Shown here: positions 7,326-13,913 of the stretch, one piece after another
Layout of the letters: every line of letters starts with the position of its first letter
Position numbering within the stretch: the first letter of the stretch is position 1
Assembly: GCA_900318855.1 (NCBI GenBank)
Contig: ONMG01000019.1
Coordinates: 1 to 16,910, forward strand
Source: an uncultured Prevotella sp.
GTDB taxonomy: Bacteria > Bacteroidota > Bacteroidia > Bacteroidales > Bacteroidaceae
Reading direction: 5' to 3'
DNA length: 16,910 nt
The notes under the pieces: model-generated
Seen by the model: only the letters and a program-made list of their open reading frames with translations
The model's database searches: none
What the model was told of the DNA's origin: nothing
Position numbers and translations under genes: made by a program

Positions 7326-7405
7326 TAAAGTGTGTAAACGAGGGGAATGGCCAAGAAAAAACAAGCATTTTCTTTGGCCGTTCCCTTCGTTTGCACTACC
7401 TTTGC
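7326..7405. repeat. Palindromic promoter repeat, copy B
   Basis: This is a long imperfect palindrome. The left arm, 7332-7359 (GTGTAAACGAGGGGAATGGC then CAAGAAAA), pairs with the right arm, 7369-7396 (TTTTCTTTGGCC then GTTCCCTTCGTTTGCAC), with few mismatches around a ~9-nt centre. The right arm carries a complete promoter for the gene at 7438; the left arm has the same layout but its -7 box has decayed (GTAAAGTG where CAAAGGTA would be). Copies A and B lie back to back between divergent genes. Confidence 0.7.
7374..7404 (+). promoter_or_regulatory. Promoter of the DUF1080 gene, in repeat copy B
   Basis: TTGG (7374-7377), 19 bp, TACCTTTG (7397-7404), followed by CAG. The ATG lies 33 bp past the -7 box, giving a normal leader of about 27 nt. 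It is the mirror-image partner of the helicase promoter. Confidence 0.65.
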
Positions 7406-7437
7406 AGTAACAATCGAACATTAAACCATCAACAAAA

Positions 7438-8208
7438 ATGAAAAACTTCACGTTGTTATTGCTGGCTCTCGCAGCTGGCTCAGTTACGGCTAATGCCCAG
7501 GAAAAGAAATATCCCGAACAGATGCCGATGCGGCCCGAAATGACCGAGTATTGGACTCCTCAGCCAAAGCATGTGGTGCCGGGCAACCGCGCTACGCAGA
7601 GCGCGCCGAGCGATGCCATTGTGCTCTTCGACGGCAAGGACCTCTCGAAATGGGAGAACACCAAGGGTGGCGCTGCCGGATGGCGTGTTCATGATGGTGT
7701 GATGACGGTAGAGAAATCGACCGGTGACATCCAGACCAAGCAGAAGTTTGGCAGCTATCAGCTCCATATTGAATGGTGTGTGCCCAAGGACATCGAGGGC
7801 ACCAGTCAGGCTCGTGGCAACAGTGGTGTATACATGCAGGGCAAATACGAGCTGCAGGTGCTCGACAACTATGAGAATGAGACCTACGTCGACGGTATGG
7901 TGGGCTCCATTTATAAACAGTACCCGCCTCTTGTGAACCCCGACCGCAAGCCCGGTGAGTGGAATGCCTACGACATCATCTACACGGCTCCTGTCTTCAA
8001 GGCTGACGGCAGCTATATGTATCGCCCGCGCATCACCGTGCTGCTCAATGGCGTGCTCGTACAGAACAATGTCGAGATATTGGGTACTACGGAATATATT
8101 GGCCTGCCCCGCTGCGTGCAGCATGGCGATGGTCCCATCCTGCTGCAGGCTCATGGCGACAAGAGCAAGCCCATCAGCTATCGCAACATCTGGATTCGTC
8201 CGCTCTAA
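7438..8208 (+). CDS. Secreted 3-keto-disaccharide hydrolase domain (DUF1080) protein
   Basis: This 256-aa exported protein has one DUF1080 domain (Pfam PF06439), a concanavalin-like beta-jellyroll. Characterised members hydrolyse 3-keto-glycosides made by sugar 3-dehydrogenases. Residues 1-20 form a signal peptide (cleavage near ANA-Q). The domain runs from about residue 56 to the C-terminus: IVLFDGKDLSKWE (61-73), SYQLHIEWCVP (106-116), ARGNSGVYMQGKYELQVLDN (125-144), GEWNAYDIIYTAP (173-185), and the closing strand PILLQAHGDKSKPISYRNIWIRPL (233-256). Residues 21-55 are a proline-rich linker. No lipobox is present, so it is likely periplasmic or released. It has its own promoter and a downstream hairpin, so it is monocistronic. 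No GFO/IDH/MocA-type oxidoreductase gene, the usual partner, lies in this window. The substrate is unknown. Confidence 0.87.
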   Translation: MKNFTLLLLALAAGSVTANAQEKKYPEQMPMRPEMTEYWTPQPKHVVPGNRATQSAPSDAIVLFDGKDLSKWENTKGGAAGWRVHDGVMTVEKSTGDIQTKQKFGSYQLHIEWCVPKDIEGTSQARGNSGVYMQGKYELQVLDNYENETYVDGMVGSIYKQYPPLVNPDRKPGEWNAYDIIYTAPVFKADGSYMYRPRITVLLNGVLVQNNVEILGTTEYIGLPRCVQHGDGPILLQAHGDKSKPISYRNIWIRPL

Positions 8209-8218
8209 CTGTTCTTAC

Positions 8219-8268
8219 GGCCGTGATGCCCTTCGCCCTGCATGATTATAGGGAGGGGCATCACGGCC
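8219..8268 (+). terminator. Hairpin terminator after the DUF1080 gene
   Basis: GGCCGTGATGCCC (8219-8231) pairs perfectly with GGGCATCACGGCC (8256-8268). Inside, CCC/GGG pairing extends the stem. It starts 10 bp after the stop codon. The T-run after it is poor (CTTCCTAT), so it may act partly as an mRNA-stabilising 3' structure. Confidence 0.6.
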
Positions 8269-8409
8269 CTTCCTATGTCCGGTGTGCTCATATCTGGTCC
8301 GGAGTCCCGGCATTGTCTTTGTCTTATTTGGAGGATGAGGCCCGAGAGCCGTCCGCTCTGCGGGGTCTGCGTTTCGGTTGCTTCTCCTCGGGGACCAATC
8401 TAATGCAAA

Positions 8410-10056
8410 GTGTCAGGATATTCACGCATCTTTCATCCCTTGAACTTTTCCGGCCCTCTGCCCGGAAAACTGAATAACCCTTTCTGTTATCAGCCCGATG
8501 CGCTGTCGCTTGCAGCCGCGCATGAGCTGCAGGCTTATCTGGCCGAGGCCGAAGTGAATACTGCTGAGGCTGGCAAGATGTTTGGTGTGCTCGTTGTCAC
8601 CGATGAGCAGGGCCACTTGGGCTATCTGGCGGCTTATAGCGGTCAGGTGGAGGGCTTGGACGACGGCGTCTTTGTGCCTCCGGTGTTCTGCTATCTGCAG
8701 CCGGACGGTTATTTTCTCGCCCATGAGCGGCAGATAGAACAACTCAGCCGGCAGATTGTTGCGCTCGAAGAGTCGTCCGAACTGAAGGCAGCCCGCACGC
8801 AATTGGCAAAGCTGGAGGCCGAGGCTGAGGAGGTGATAAAGGAGAAGGTGAGTGCTCGCGATGAGGCGAAGCGCCACCGTGACGAGCGCCGTCGGAAGGG
8901 AGTGCTCTCCGTTGAGGAGCAGCAGAGGATGGTAGCCGAGAGTCAATTCCTCAAAGCCGAGGTGGTGCGTGCCCGCCGCCAGTGTGCCTCCCGTGTCGAG
9001 GCTGCCCTTCGGCAGGTGCAGTCGCTGGAGGCTACCGTCAAGGCGCTTCGCCAGGAGCGGCATGCGCGCAGTGAACGTCTGCAGCGCTGGCTCTTCTCTC
9101 ATTTCATAGTGATGAACGCCCGGGGCGAGCAGTACGACCTGCTGCAAGTGTTCCGTCAGTATTATGCCTCGTCGGTGCTGCCCGCCGAACGGCTGTTGCC
9201 TCCCTCGGGCAGTGGCGAGTGCTGTGAGCCCAAGCTGCTGCAGTATGCCTTTCTTCATCATTTGCGGCCGGTGCGCATGGCTATGTTCTGGTGGGGAGCC
9301 AGTCCGGTGGCCGAGGTGCGCCGCCATCTACACTTCTATCCCGCTTGCAGCAGTAAGTGCAAGCCTATTCTGTCGTTCATGCTTAAGGGACTTGACGTTG
9401 AGCCGAATCCACTGGAGGAGTCGTCCGAGGACTCCTTCAGGATTGTGGCCGAAGGTCAGGGCTTCGTAGTCGTCGACAAGCCGGCCGGCATGCTCAGCGT
9501 GCAGGGCCGGAGCCGGCGGGAGTCGGTGGTCTCGATATTGCGCCGCCGTTATCCGGAGGCTATGGCTGTGCACCGCCTCGACATGGCCACCAGCGGACTG
9601 CTCATCGTGGCTACCGACCGTCGGAGCTATGTGGAGCTGCAGCGGCAGTTTCTGGAGCACAGCGTGCGAAAGAAGTATGTGGCTGTGGTAGAAGGTGTTC
9701 CGGCCAAAAAGGAAGGTTACATCCGGCTGCCTCTTGCACCTGATTATTCCGACCGCCCCCGGCAGAAGGTCGACTTCGAGAACGGCAAGAAAGCCGTGAC
9801 CTACTATCGGGTGATACGCAGTGAGCAGAGTGAGGCCATCTTGGAGTTGAGTCCACTGACAGGCAGAACACATCAGCTGCGTCTGCATTGTGCCCATGCC
9901 ATGGGGCTGGGCTGTCCCATCAAGGGCGATATGCTCTATGGCAGTCCGGCCGACCGTCTGTGGCTTCATGCCGGTGAGCTGCATTTCGTCAGCCCCGTCG
10001 ACGGCAAGCCCGTCAGCGTGAAGTCGGAAGCTCCCTTCCTCAAGCAAAGAACATGA
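8410..10056 (+). CDS. Long-form RluA-family RNA pseudouridine synthase
   Basis: This 548-aa cytosolic enzyme converts uridine to pseudouridine in rRNA or tRNA. The C-terminal ~205 residues are the RluA/RsuA-type catalytic domain: FVVVDKPAGMLSV (352-364), AVHRLDMATSGLL (386-398) with catalytic D391, and near the end LTGRTHQLRLH and GCPIKGDMLYG. The N-terminal ~340 residues are an extension: a coiled coil around 105-225 (heptad-like, rich in E, K, R), then a GECCEPKLLQYAF segment (269-281) and a C-rich PACSSKCKP segment (311-319). This long architecture is a known RluA subgroup in Bacteroidota and some Gammaproteobacteria. The start is GTG: the in-frame stop at 8401-8403 leaves GTG 8410 as the best start, and the next ATG (8578) would cut conserved N-terminal sequence. 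Its last 17 bp overlap the convergent transporter gene. The target RNA is unknown. Confidence 0.9.
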   Translation: MSGYSRIFHPLNFSGPLPGKLNNPFCYQPDALSLAAAHELQAYLAEAEVNTAEAGKMFGVLVVTDEQGHLGYLAAYSGQVEGLDDGVFVPPVFCYLQPDGYFLAHERQIEQLSRQIVALEESSELKAARTQLAKLEAEAEEVIKEKVSARDEAKRHRDERRRKGVLSVEEQQRMVAESQFLKAEVVRARRQCASRVEAALRQVQSLEATVKALRQERHARSERLQRWLFSHFIVMNARGEQYDLLQVFRQYYASSVLPAERLLPPSGSGECCEPKLLQYAFLHHLRPVRMAMFWWGASPVAEVRRHLHFYPACSSKCKPILSFMLKGLDVEPNPLEESSEDSFRIVAEGQGFVVVDKPAGMLSVQGRSRRESVVSILRRRYPEAMAVHRLDMATSGLLIVATDRRSYVELQRQFLEHSVRKKYVAVVEGVPAKKEGYIRLPLAPDYSDRPRQKVDFENGKKAVTYYRVIRSEQSEAILELSPLTGRTHQLRLHCAHAMGLGCPIKGDMLYGSPADRLWLHAGELHFVSPVDGKPVSVKSEAPFLKQRT

Positions 10057-11701
10057 TGAGCACTTGAGCGATAATCACTCGGATGAACATTCCTAACGGA
10101 TAGACCGAGGCATAGCTGATGCTGGGCGTGTCGCCTTCGATGGTGTCGTTGGCATACGAGAGCGCCATGGGGTTGGCCATGCTGCCGCAGAGGATGCCGC
10201 AGATGGTGCCGAAGTCGTATTTCTTTGTCTTAAGTGCCAGTGCGCCAATGATGAGCACGGGGACAATCGTGAGTATGAATCCAATGCCTACCCACATCAG
10301 TCCTTCGGGTCGAATCACCGTGGCCAGGAAGTCCTTGCCGGCATCGAGCCCTAGACAAGCCAGGTAGATGGACAGCCCAAGGCGCCGCAGCATGAGCGAG
10401 GCCGAGTGGGTGGTGTAGGAGATGAAGTGGAGCTTCGGTCCTAGGGCGCCCACGAGGATGCCCATCACGATGGGACCACCGGCAATGCCCAGGCGCACCG
10501 GACTGTCGATGCCCGGCAGACTGATGGGGATGGTGCCCAGAGCCAGACCTAAGAGCATTCCCAAGAGGATGCTTCCCACATTGGGTTCGGCGAGTGTCTT
10601 CACGGAATTGCCAAAGAAATGCTCGGCATTGTCGAGGGCCTTCGACTCGCCCACAATGGTTATTCGGTCGCCGTATTGCAGGCGCAGGTCGTCGGTGGCC
10701 AGCAGCTTTACGTCGCCTCGGAAGACGCGGCTTACGTTCACGCCGTAAGCATCGCGTAGGTGCAGCTGGCCGAGCAACTTGCCATTGAGCACGGTGCGGC
10801 TCAGCACCACCACGCGCGATTCCACCTTGGAGTCGATGTGGTTCCAGTCTATCTGCTCTTTGTTCCAGTCTTTCTTCACTTTCTGCCCGAAGAGAATTTC
10901 CATGGAGGCCACATCCTCACGGTTAGTCACCACGAGCAGGTTGTCGCCCTCCTTCAATTCCGTCGTGGCAACGGGTACGATGACCTGCCCGTCGCGCCAA
11001 ACGCGGCTGATGATGAATTTGGTGTGGGTGCTTTGGGCAATCTGCGCAATGCTTCGCCCCTCTATAGCCGGGTTGACAACGATGAACTGCCCGATATAGG
11101 TGTGGTTCTCATCGTGGTTCTGCCGCACAATGAGGTCGGCAGGCTTCACCATGAAGCGGCGCAGCAACAGTATGGCGAGTATCACTCCAAGCACACCCAA
11201 GGGGTAGGTGACGGCGGTGGCCAGCGCTGCCGAACCACTGTTGCGCCCAAGGTGCTGAAGGGCCTGCTGGGCTGCTCCCAAGGCCGGGGTATTGGTTGTG
11301 GCGCCACAGAGCAGACCTACCATGTCGCCGATGTTGATATGGGTGATGGGACAGAGAAGTAAGGCCATCACCGTGCCCAGCAGTGTGAGGGCAAGGCCCC
11401 ACATGTTGAGTGCGAACCCCTCCTGGCGGAGCGATACAAAGAAATGGGGTCCCACATGTAATCCCAGGGTGTAGACAAAGATGACCAGTCCGAAGGTCTC
11501 GGCGTAGTTGAGCACATTGGAGTCGATACTCAGCCCCACGTTGCCGGCCAGAATGCCAACGAAGAACACAAAGGCAATGCCCAGGGAGATGCCGCCCACG
11601 CGGAGCTTGCCTAAGGCCAGGCCTAAAGCTACAATGATGGCAATGACGGCCACGGCCTGCAAAGCGGAGTGAATGGTGAAAAGCCCGTTTATCCAGTCCA
11701 T
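10040..11701 (-). CDS. AspT/YidE-type membrane transporter with two TrkA-C domains
   Basis: This 553-aa inner-membrane protein belongs to the aspartate:alanine exchanger (AAE) family. A first membrane half (about residues 10-185, five to six segments) contains GLLCGATTNTPALGAAQQAL (129-148). Then come two cytosolic RCK/TrkA-C regulatory domains (about 200-275 and 285-365). A second membrane half (about 375-553) contains the related GTICGILCGSMANPMALSYA (498-517). The two-half duplication and central regulatory domains match YidE/YbjL proteins. Characterised AspT exchanges aspartate for alanine, but most relatives have unknown substrates. The gene starts 9 bp after the B6 kinase stop codon, so both are very likely one operon, and its 3' end overlaps the convergent RluA gene by 17 bp. 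Family assignment is firm; the substrate is unknown. Confidence 0.88.
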   Translation of the reverse strand: MDWINGLFTIHSALQAVAVIAIIVALGLALGKLRVGGISLGIAFVFFVGILAGNVGLSIDSNVLNYAETFGLVIFVYTLGLHVGPHFFVSLRQEGFALNMWGLALTLLGTVMALLLCPITHINIGDMVGLLCGATTNTPALGAAQQALQHLGRNSGSAALATAVTYPLGVLGVILAILLLRRFMVKPADLIVRQNHDENHTYIGQFIVVNPAIEGRSIAQIAQSTHTKFIISRVWRDGQVIVPVATTELKEGDNLLVVTNREDVASMEILFGQKVKKDWNKEQIDWNHIDSKVESRVVVLSRTVLNGKLLGQLHLRDAYGVNVSRVFRGDVKLLATDDLRLQYGDRITIVGESKALDNAEHFFGNSVKTLAEPNVGSILLGMLLGLALGTIPISLPGIDSPVRLGIAGGPIVMGILVGALGPKLHFISYTTHSASLMLRRLGLSIYLACLGLDAGKDFLATVIRPEGLMWVGIGFILTIVPVLIIGALALKTKKYDFGTICGILCGSMANPMALSYANDTIEGDTPSISYASVYPLGMFIRVIIAQVLIMFFA

Positions 11702-11710
11702 ATCGTGTTG

Positions 11711-12529
11711 TCAGATGAGGTTCAGACAGCGTTCCAGGGGAATGCCGCAGTAGCGGTCGGTGGCGTCCTTGTTGAGGTCGATGAGACGGTAGACAGCATC
11801 CATGGCCTTACGTGCACTGCTTCGAAGTGGTTCGCCGTTGAGAATGTGGCCTATGCAAATGGCCGAGAAAATGTCACCCGTACCGGGGAACACCACGGGT
11901 ATCTCATTGTAGGGGAGCAGAAAGTATTCCCCTGTTGTATGGCTGAATCCGGCCACCGAGGTCTGCCCGTCTACCGTCACCGAGGTGACGAGCACTGATT
12001 TGCAGCCTTCCTTTCGCAGTGAGTCAATTATCTGCCCTATCTCTCCTTGGCTCACACCCTCCTTGCGGTAGGGGGTACCGGTTAGGAAGCAAGCTTCCGT
12101 ATAGTTCGGGAAGGCGAGGTCGGCCACGGTCAGCATCTCCTTCATGCTCTCTACGGTGCCCGGCCCGATACCATTGTAGAGCTTGCCCCAGTCGGCCATT
12201 ATGGGGTCGACGAATATCAGCGTGCCGCGCGCAGCCTGCTCTTTGCAATAGCTTGCTATCAGTCGCGCCTGCCGCTCGCTGACAATGAATCCTGTGCTGA
12301 TGGCATCGAAGCTGAAGCCCAGCTCCTTCCATACGGGTAGAGTGCCGGCAATATAGTCGGTGGTATCGAGAATGTTGAATTTCCCGTAGTCGAGTGTGTT
12401 GGATACCAGGGCCGTAGGAAGATTGAATGTGGGGTGACCCATATAGGAGAGCACGGGAAGCATAGCGGCTGTTGCCACCTTGCCGTAGCCGGCCATGTCG
12501 TTAATAAGGAGAATCTGACGTCTGCTCAT
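11711..12529 (-). CDS. pdxY: Pyridoxal/pyridoxamine kinase (vitamin B6 salvage)
   Basis: This 272-aa cytosolic ribokinase-superfamily enzyme phosphorylates pyridoxal, pyridoxamine or pyridoxine to give PLP precursors. Family features are LLINDMAGYGKVA (7-19, N-terminal strand and Gly-rich turn), VDPIMADWGKLY (107-118), PNYTEA (141-146) and the catalytic GTGD (216-219, base D219) in PVVFPGTGDIFSA. Length is usual for PdxY/PdxK. The frame stays open up to 12598, but that ATG lies inside the promoter -7 box, so the start was set at ATG 12529; an adjacent ATG at 12532 is equally possible. Transcription comes from the palindromic promoter at 12596-12626 and continues into the AAE transporter. PdxK and PdxY cannot be separated from sequence alone, so the symbol marks the family. 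Confidence 0.9.
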   Translation of the reverse strand: MSRRQILLINDMAGYGKVATAAMLPVLSYMGHPTFNLPTALVSNTLDYGKFNILDTTDYIAGTLPVWKELGFSFDAISTGFIVSERQARLIASYCKEQAARGTLIFVDPIMADWGKLYNGIGPGTVESMKEMLTVADLAFPNYTEACFLTGTPYRKEGVSQGEIGQIIDSLRKEGCKSVLVTSVTVDGQTSVAGFSHTTGEYFLLPYNEIPVVFPGTGDIFSAICIGHILNGEPLRSSARKAMDAVYRLIDLNKDATDRYCGIPLERCLNLI

Positions 12530-12595
12530 CATTTGAGGCACGGCTGTGCATTGCCACGCCTGGACATTAATTATTATACTGTTGTTATTCCGCTG

Positions 12596-12626
12596 CAAAG
12601 GTAGTGCAAACCAAGGGAAAGGCCAA
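12596..12626 (-). promoter_or_regulatory. pdxY: Promoter of the pdxY-transporter operon, in repeat copy C
   Basis: Read on the minus strand, TTGG (12623-12626), 19 bp, TACCTTTG (12596-12603). The 31-bp segment differs at only two positions from the promoter at 7374-7404. The leader to the ATG at 12529 is about 60 nt. Confidence 0.65.
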
Positions 12627-12655
12627 AGAAAAGGGCGCTTTTCTTTGGCCTTTCC
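12603..12655. repeat. Palindromic promoter repeat, copy C
   Basis: A perfect 18-bp inverted repeat, GGAAAGGCCAAAGAAAAG (12616-12633) and CTTTTCTTTGGCCTTTCC (12638-12655), separated by the 4-nt centre GGCG. The left side continues into GTTTGCAC and the -7 box of the pdxY promoter (minus strand). The right side would hold a mirror promoter, but its -7 box is lost. Confidence 0.75.
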
Positions 12656-12805
12656 TAAGCTTCGTCGGCTTTCTTCAGGTCTATGAGTGCGCCGACAGAG
12701 ATTAGGGTCCCCTTTGCTGGCTGTAAAACCTTAGATGCTCGGGTGCCGGGAGCTGACATTATGGAACGAAAGGTGGAAAGCTGTGTAAAAAATCCTTCGT
12801 AATGT
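12656..12805. other. Intergenic DNA between pdxY and the PfkB-family gene
   Basis: The two start codons lie 325 bp apart. This part holds no credible gene. GTCGGC (12664-12669) and GCCGAC (12691-12696) could form a weak 6-bp stem with a 21-nt loop. Nothing else stands out. Confidence 0.3.
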
Positions 12806-12836
12806 TTTGAATTCCACCTTAATAGTGTTAACTTTG
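12806..12836 (+). promoter_or_regulatory. Promoter of the PfkB-family kinase gene
   Basis: TTTG (12806-12809), 19 bp, TAACTTTG (12829-12836). The ATG at 12855 lies 18 bp past the -7 box. An earlier ATG at 12807 in the same frame overlaps the -33 box and is therefore unlikely as a start. Confidence 0.6.
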
Positions 12837-12854
12837 CAGGCTAAAAGACAAGTA

Positions 12855-13757
12855 ATGAAGAAAGATATATGCTGCATAGGTCACCTCACGCGTGACAAAA
12901 TTGTAACCCCTCATAGCACGGTGTATATGGCTGGAGGCACCTCGTTCTATTTCTCTTACGCCTTGAGTCATCTGCCCAAAGAAGTGAGTTATGAACTGGT
13001 GACGAAGTTGGGAGCTGACGACATGAAGACGGTCAATGACCTCCGCTTGGCCGGTGTCGATGTGAAGGCCTTCCCCAGCCGGCATACGGTGTTCTTCGAG
13101 AATGTCTATGGTGAAAATCCTGATGACCGCAGTCAGCGTGTGCTCGCCAAGGCCGACCCCTTCTGCATTGACGAGTTGCGTGATGAGGAGGCACGGGTGT
13201 ATCATTTGGGGTCTCTGTTGAGTGATGATTTCCCCATCGAGCTGGTGCTCTACCTCGCAGGCAAGGGCCAAGTGTCGATTGACGCGCAGGGCTATCTGCG
13301 CGAGGTTAGGGGCGAGAAGGTCTATCCCACCGACTGGCAGGATAAACGCGAGATACTTTCGCTCACCGATGTGATGAAAGTCAACGAGCATGAGATGGAG
13401 GTAGTGACCGGACTCTCGGACCCTCATGAGGCTGCACTTCAGCTTGCAGGATGGGGAGTGGGAGAGGTGCTGGTTACGTTGGGAGCCAGTGGCTCACTGA
13501 TACTTGCCGACGGGCAGTTCTATGATATCCCGGCCTATAGGCCACATAAGGTCATCGATGCTACGGGGTGCGGCGACACTTATATGGCAGGTTATCTGTG
13601 GTGCCGGTGCCGAGGCATGAGCTATGCTGAGGCGGGGCGGTTTGCCGCTGCGATGTGCACGCTGAAGTTGGAGCATAGCGGATCTTTCGACCGGACAGCC
13701 GATGATGTGCGACGGGTTATTCAAGAAGCATCCGAGCCATCTCGTCAGGTGTGTTGA
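12855..13757 (+). CDS. PfkB-family carbohydrate or nucleoside kinase
   Basis: This 300-aa cytosolic kinase of the ribokinase/PfkB superfamily transfers phosphate from ATP to a sugar-like substrate. The N-terminal substrate-binding pattern is visible (ICCIGHLTRDKI, 5-16; MAGGTSFYFSYAL, 25-37). Near the middle are VSIDAQGYLR (140-149) and KVNEHEMEVV (175-184). The catalytic anion-hole motif DATGCGD (235-241), with base D241, is followed by the TYMAGYLW helix. All core residues seem present. The start was set at ATG 12855, since the open frame upstream covers the promoter. Its last 41 bp overlap the convergent 61-aa gene. Substrate specificity cannot be read from sequence; ribokinase, fructokinase, adenosine kinase and inositol kinase-like roles are all possible. 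Confidence 0.88.
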   Translation: MKKDICCIGHLTRDKIVTPHSTVYMAGGTSFYFSYALSHLPKEVSYELVTKLGADDMKTVNDLRLAGVDVKAFPSRHTVFFENVYGENPDDRSQRVLAKADPFCIDELRDEEARVYHLGSLLSDDFPIELVLYLAGKGQVSIDAQGYLREVRGEKVYPTDWQDKREILSLTDVMKVNEHEMEVVTGLSDPHEAALQLAGWGVGEVLVTLGASGSLILADGQFYDIPAYRPHKVIDATGCGDTYMAGYLWCRCRGMSYAEAGRFAAAMCTLKLEHSGSFDRTADDVRRVIQEASEPSRQVC

Positions 13758-13902
13758 AAGGCATGCCGAACGCCAGCTCCTCGTCGCTGAAGGTGTCGAG
13801 GAGCTTTATCACTTCTTCGTCCGACTCATCTTCTTTTTTGAGCTGCAGCAGGGCTTGTAGCACCTGCTCGCGGTAATTCTCTATTTCTGATTTTTCGGTC
13901 AT
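13717..13902 (-). CDS. Small acidic 61-aa protein of unknown function
   Basis: I do not recognise a named family. It is a 61-aa, strongly acidic and probably all-helical protein with no signal peptide. Residues 1-30 are E/K/Q-rich (NYREQVLQALLQLKKEDESD), followed by a short helix EEVIKLLDTFSDEELAFG (30-47) and the terminal segment NTPDEMARMLLE. The start codon lies 11 bp after the aroB stop, so it is probably the second gene of an aroB transcript. Its 3' end overlaps the convergent PfkB-family gene by 41 bp. The clean start, close spacing to aroB and regular helical pattern support a real gene despite its size. It might be a small adaptor or regulator, but no function is supported. Confidence 0.65.
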   Translation of the reverse strand: MTEKSEIENYREQVLQALLQLKKEDESDEEVIKLLDTFSDEELAFGMPFNTPDEMARMLLE

Positions 13903-13913
13903 GGTGGGTTTTG

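Noticed and set aside
7231..7368. A 46-codon N-terminal extension of the helicase
   Set aside because: It translates the promoter and palindromic repeat region and would need transcription to start upstream of the evident promoter at 7236-7266.
8223..8477. An 84-codon frame between the DUF1080 and RluA genes
   Set aside because: It begins inside the terminator hairpin, overlaps the RluA start in another frame and encodes a low-complexity product with no motif.
12530..12598. An upstream ATG start for the B6 kinase at 12598
   Set aside because: That codon overlaps the -7 box (12596-12603), and the extra residues (NNNSIIINVQAW) do not resemble the family's N-terminus.
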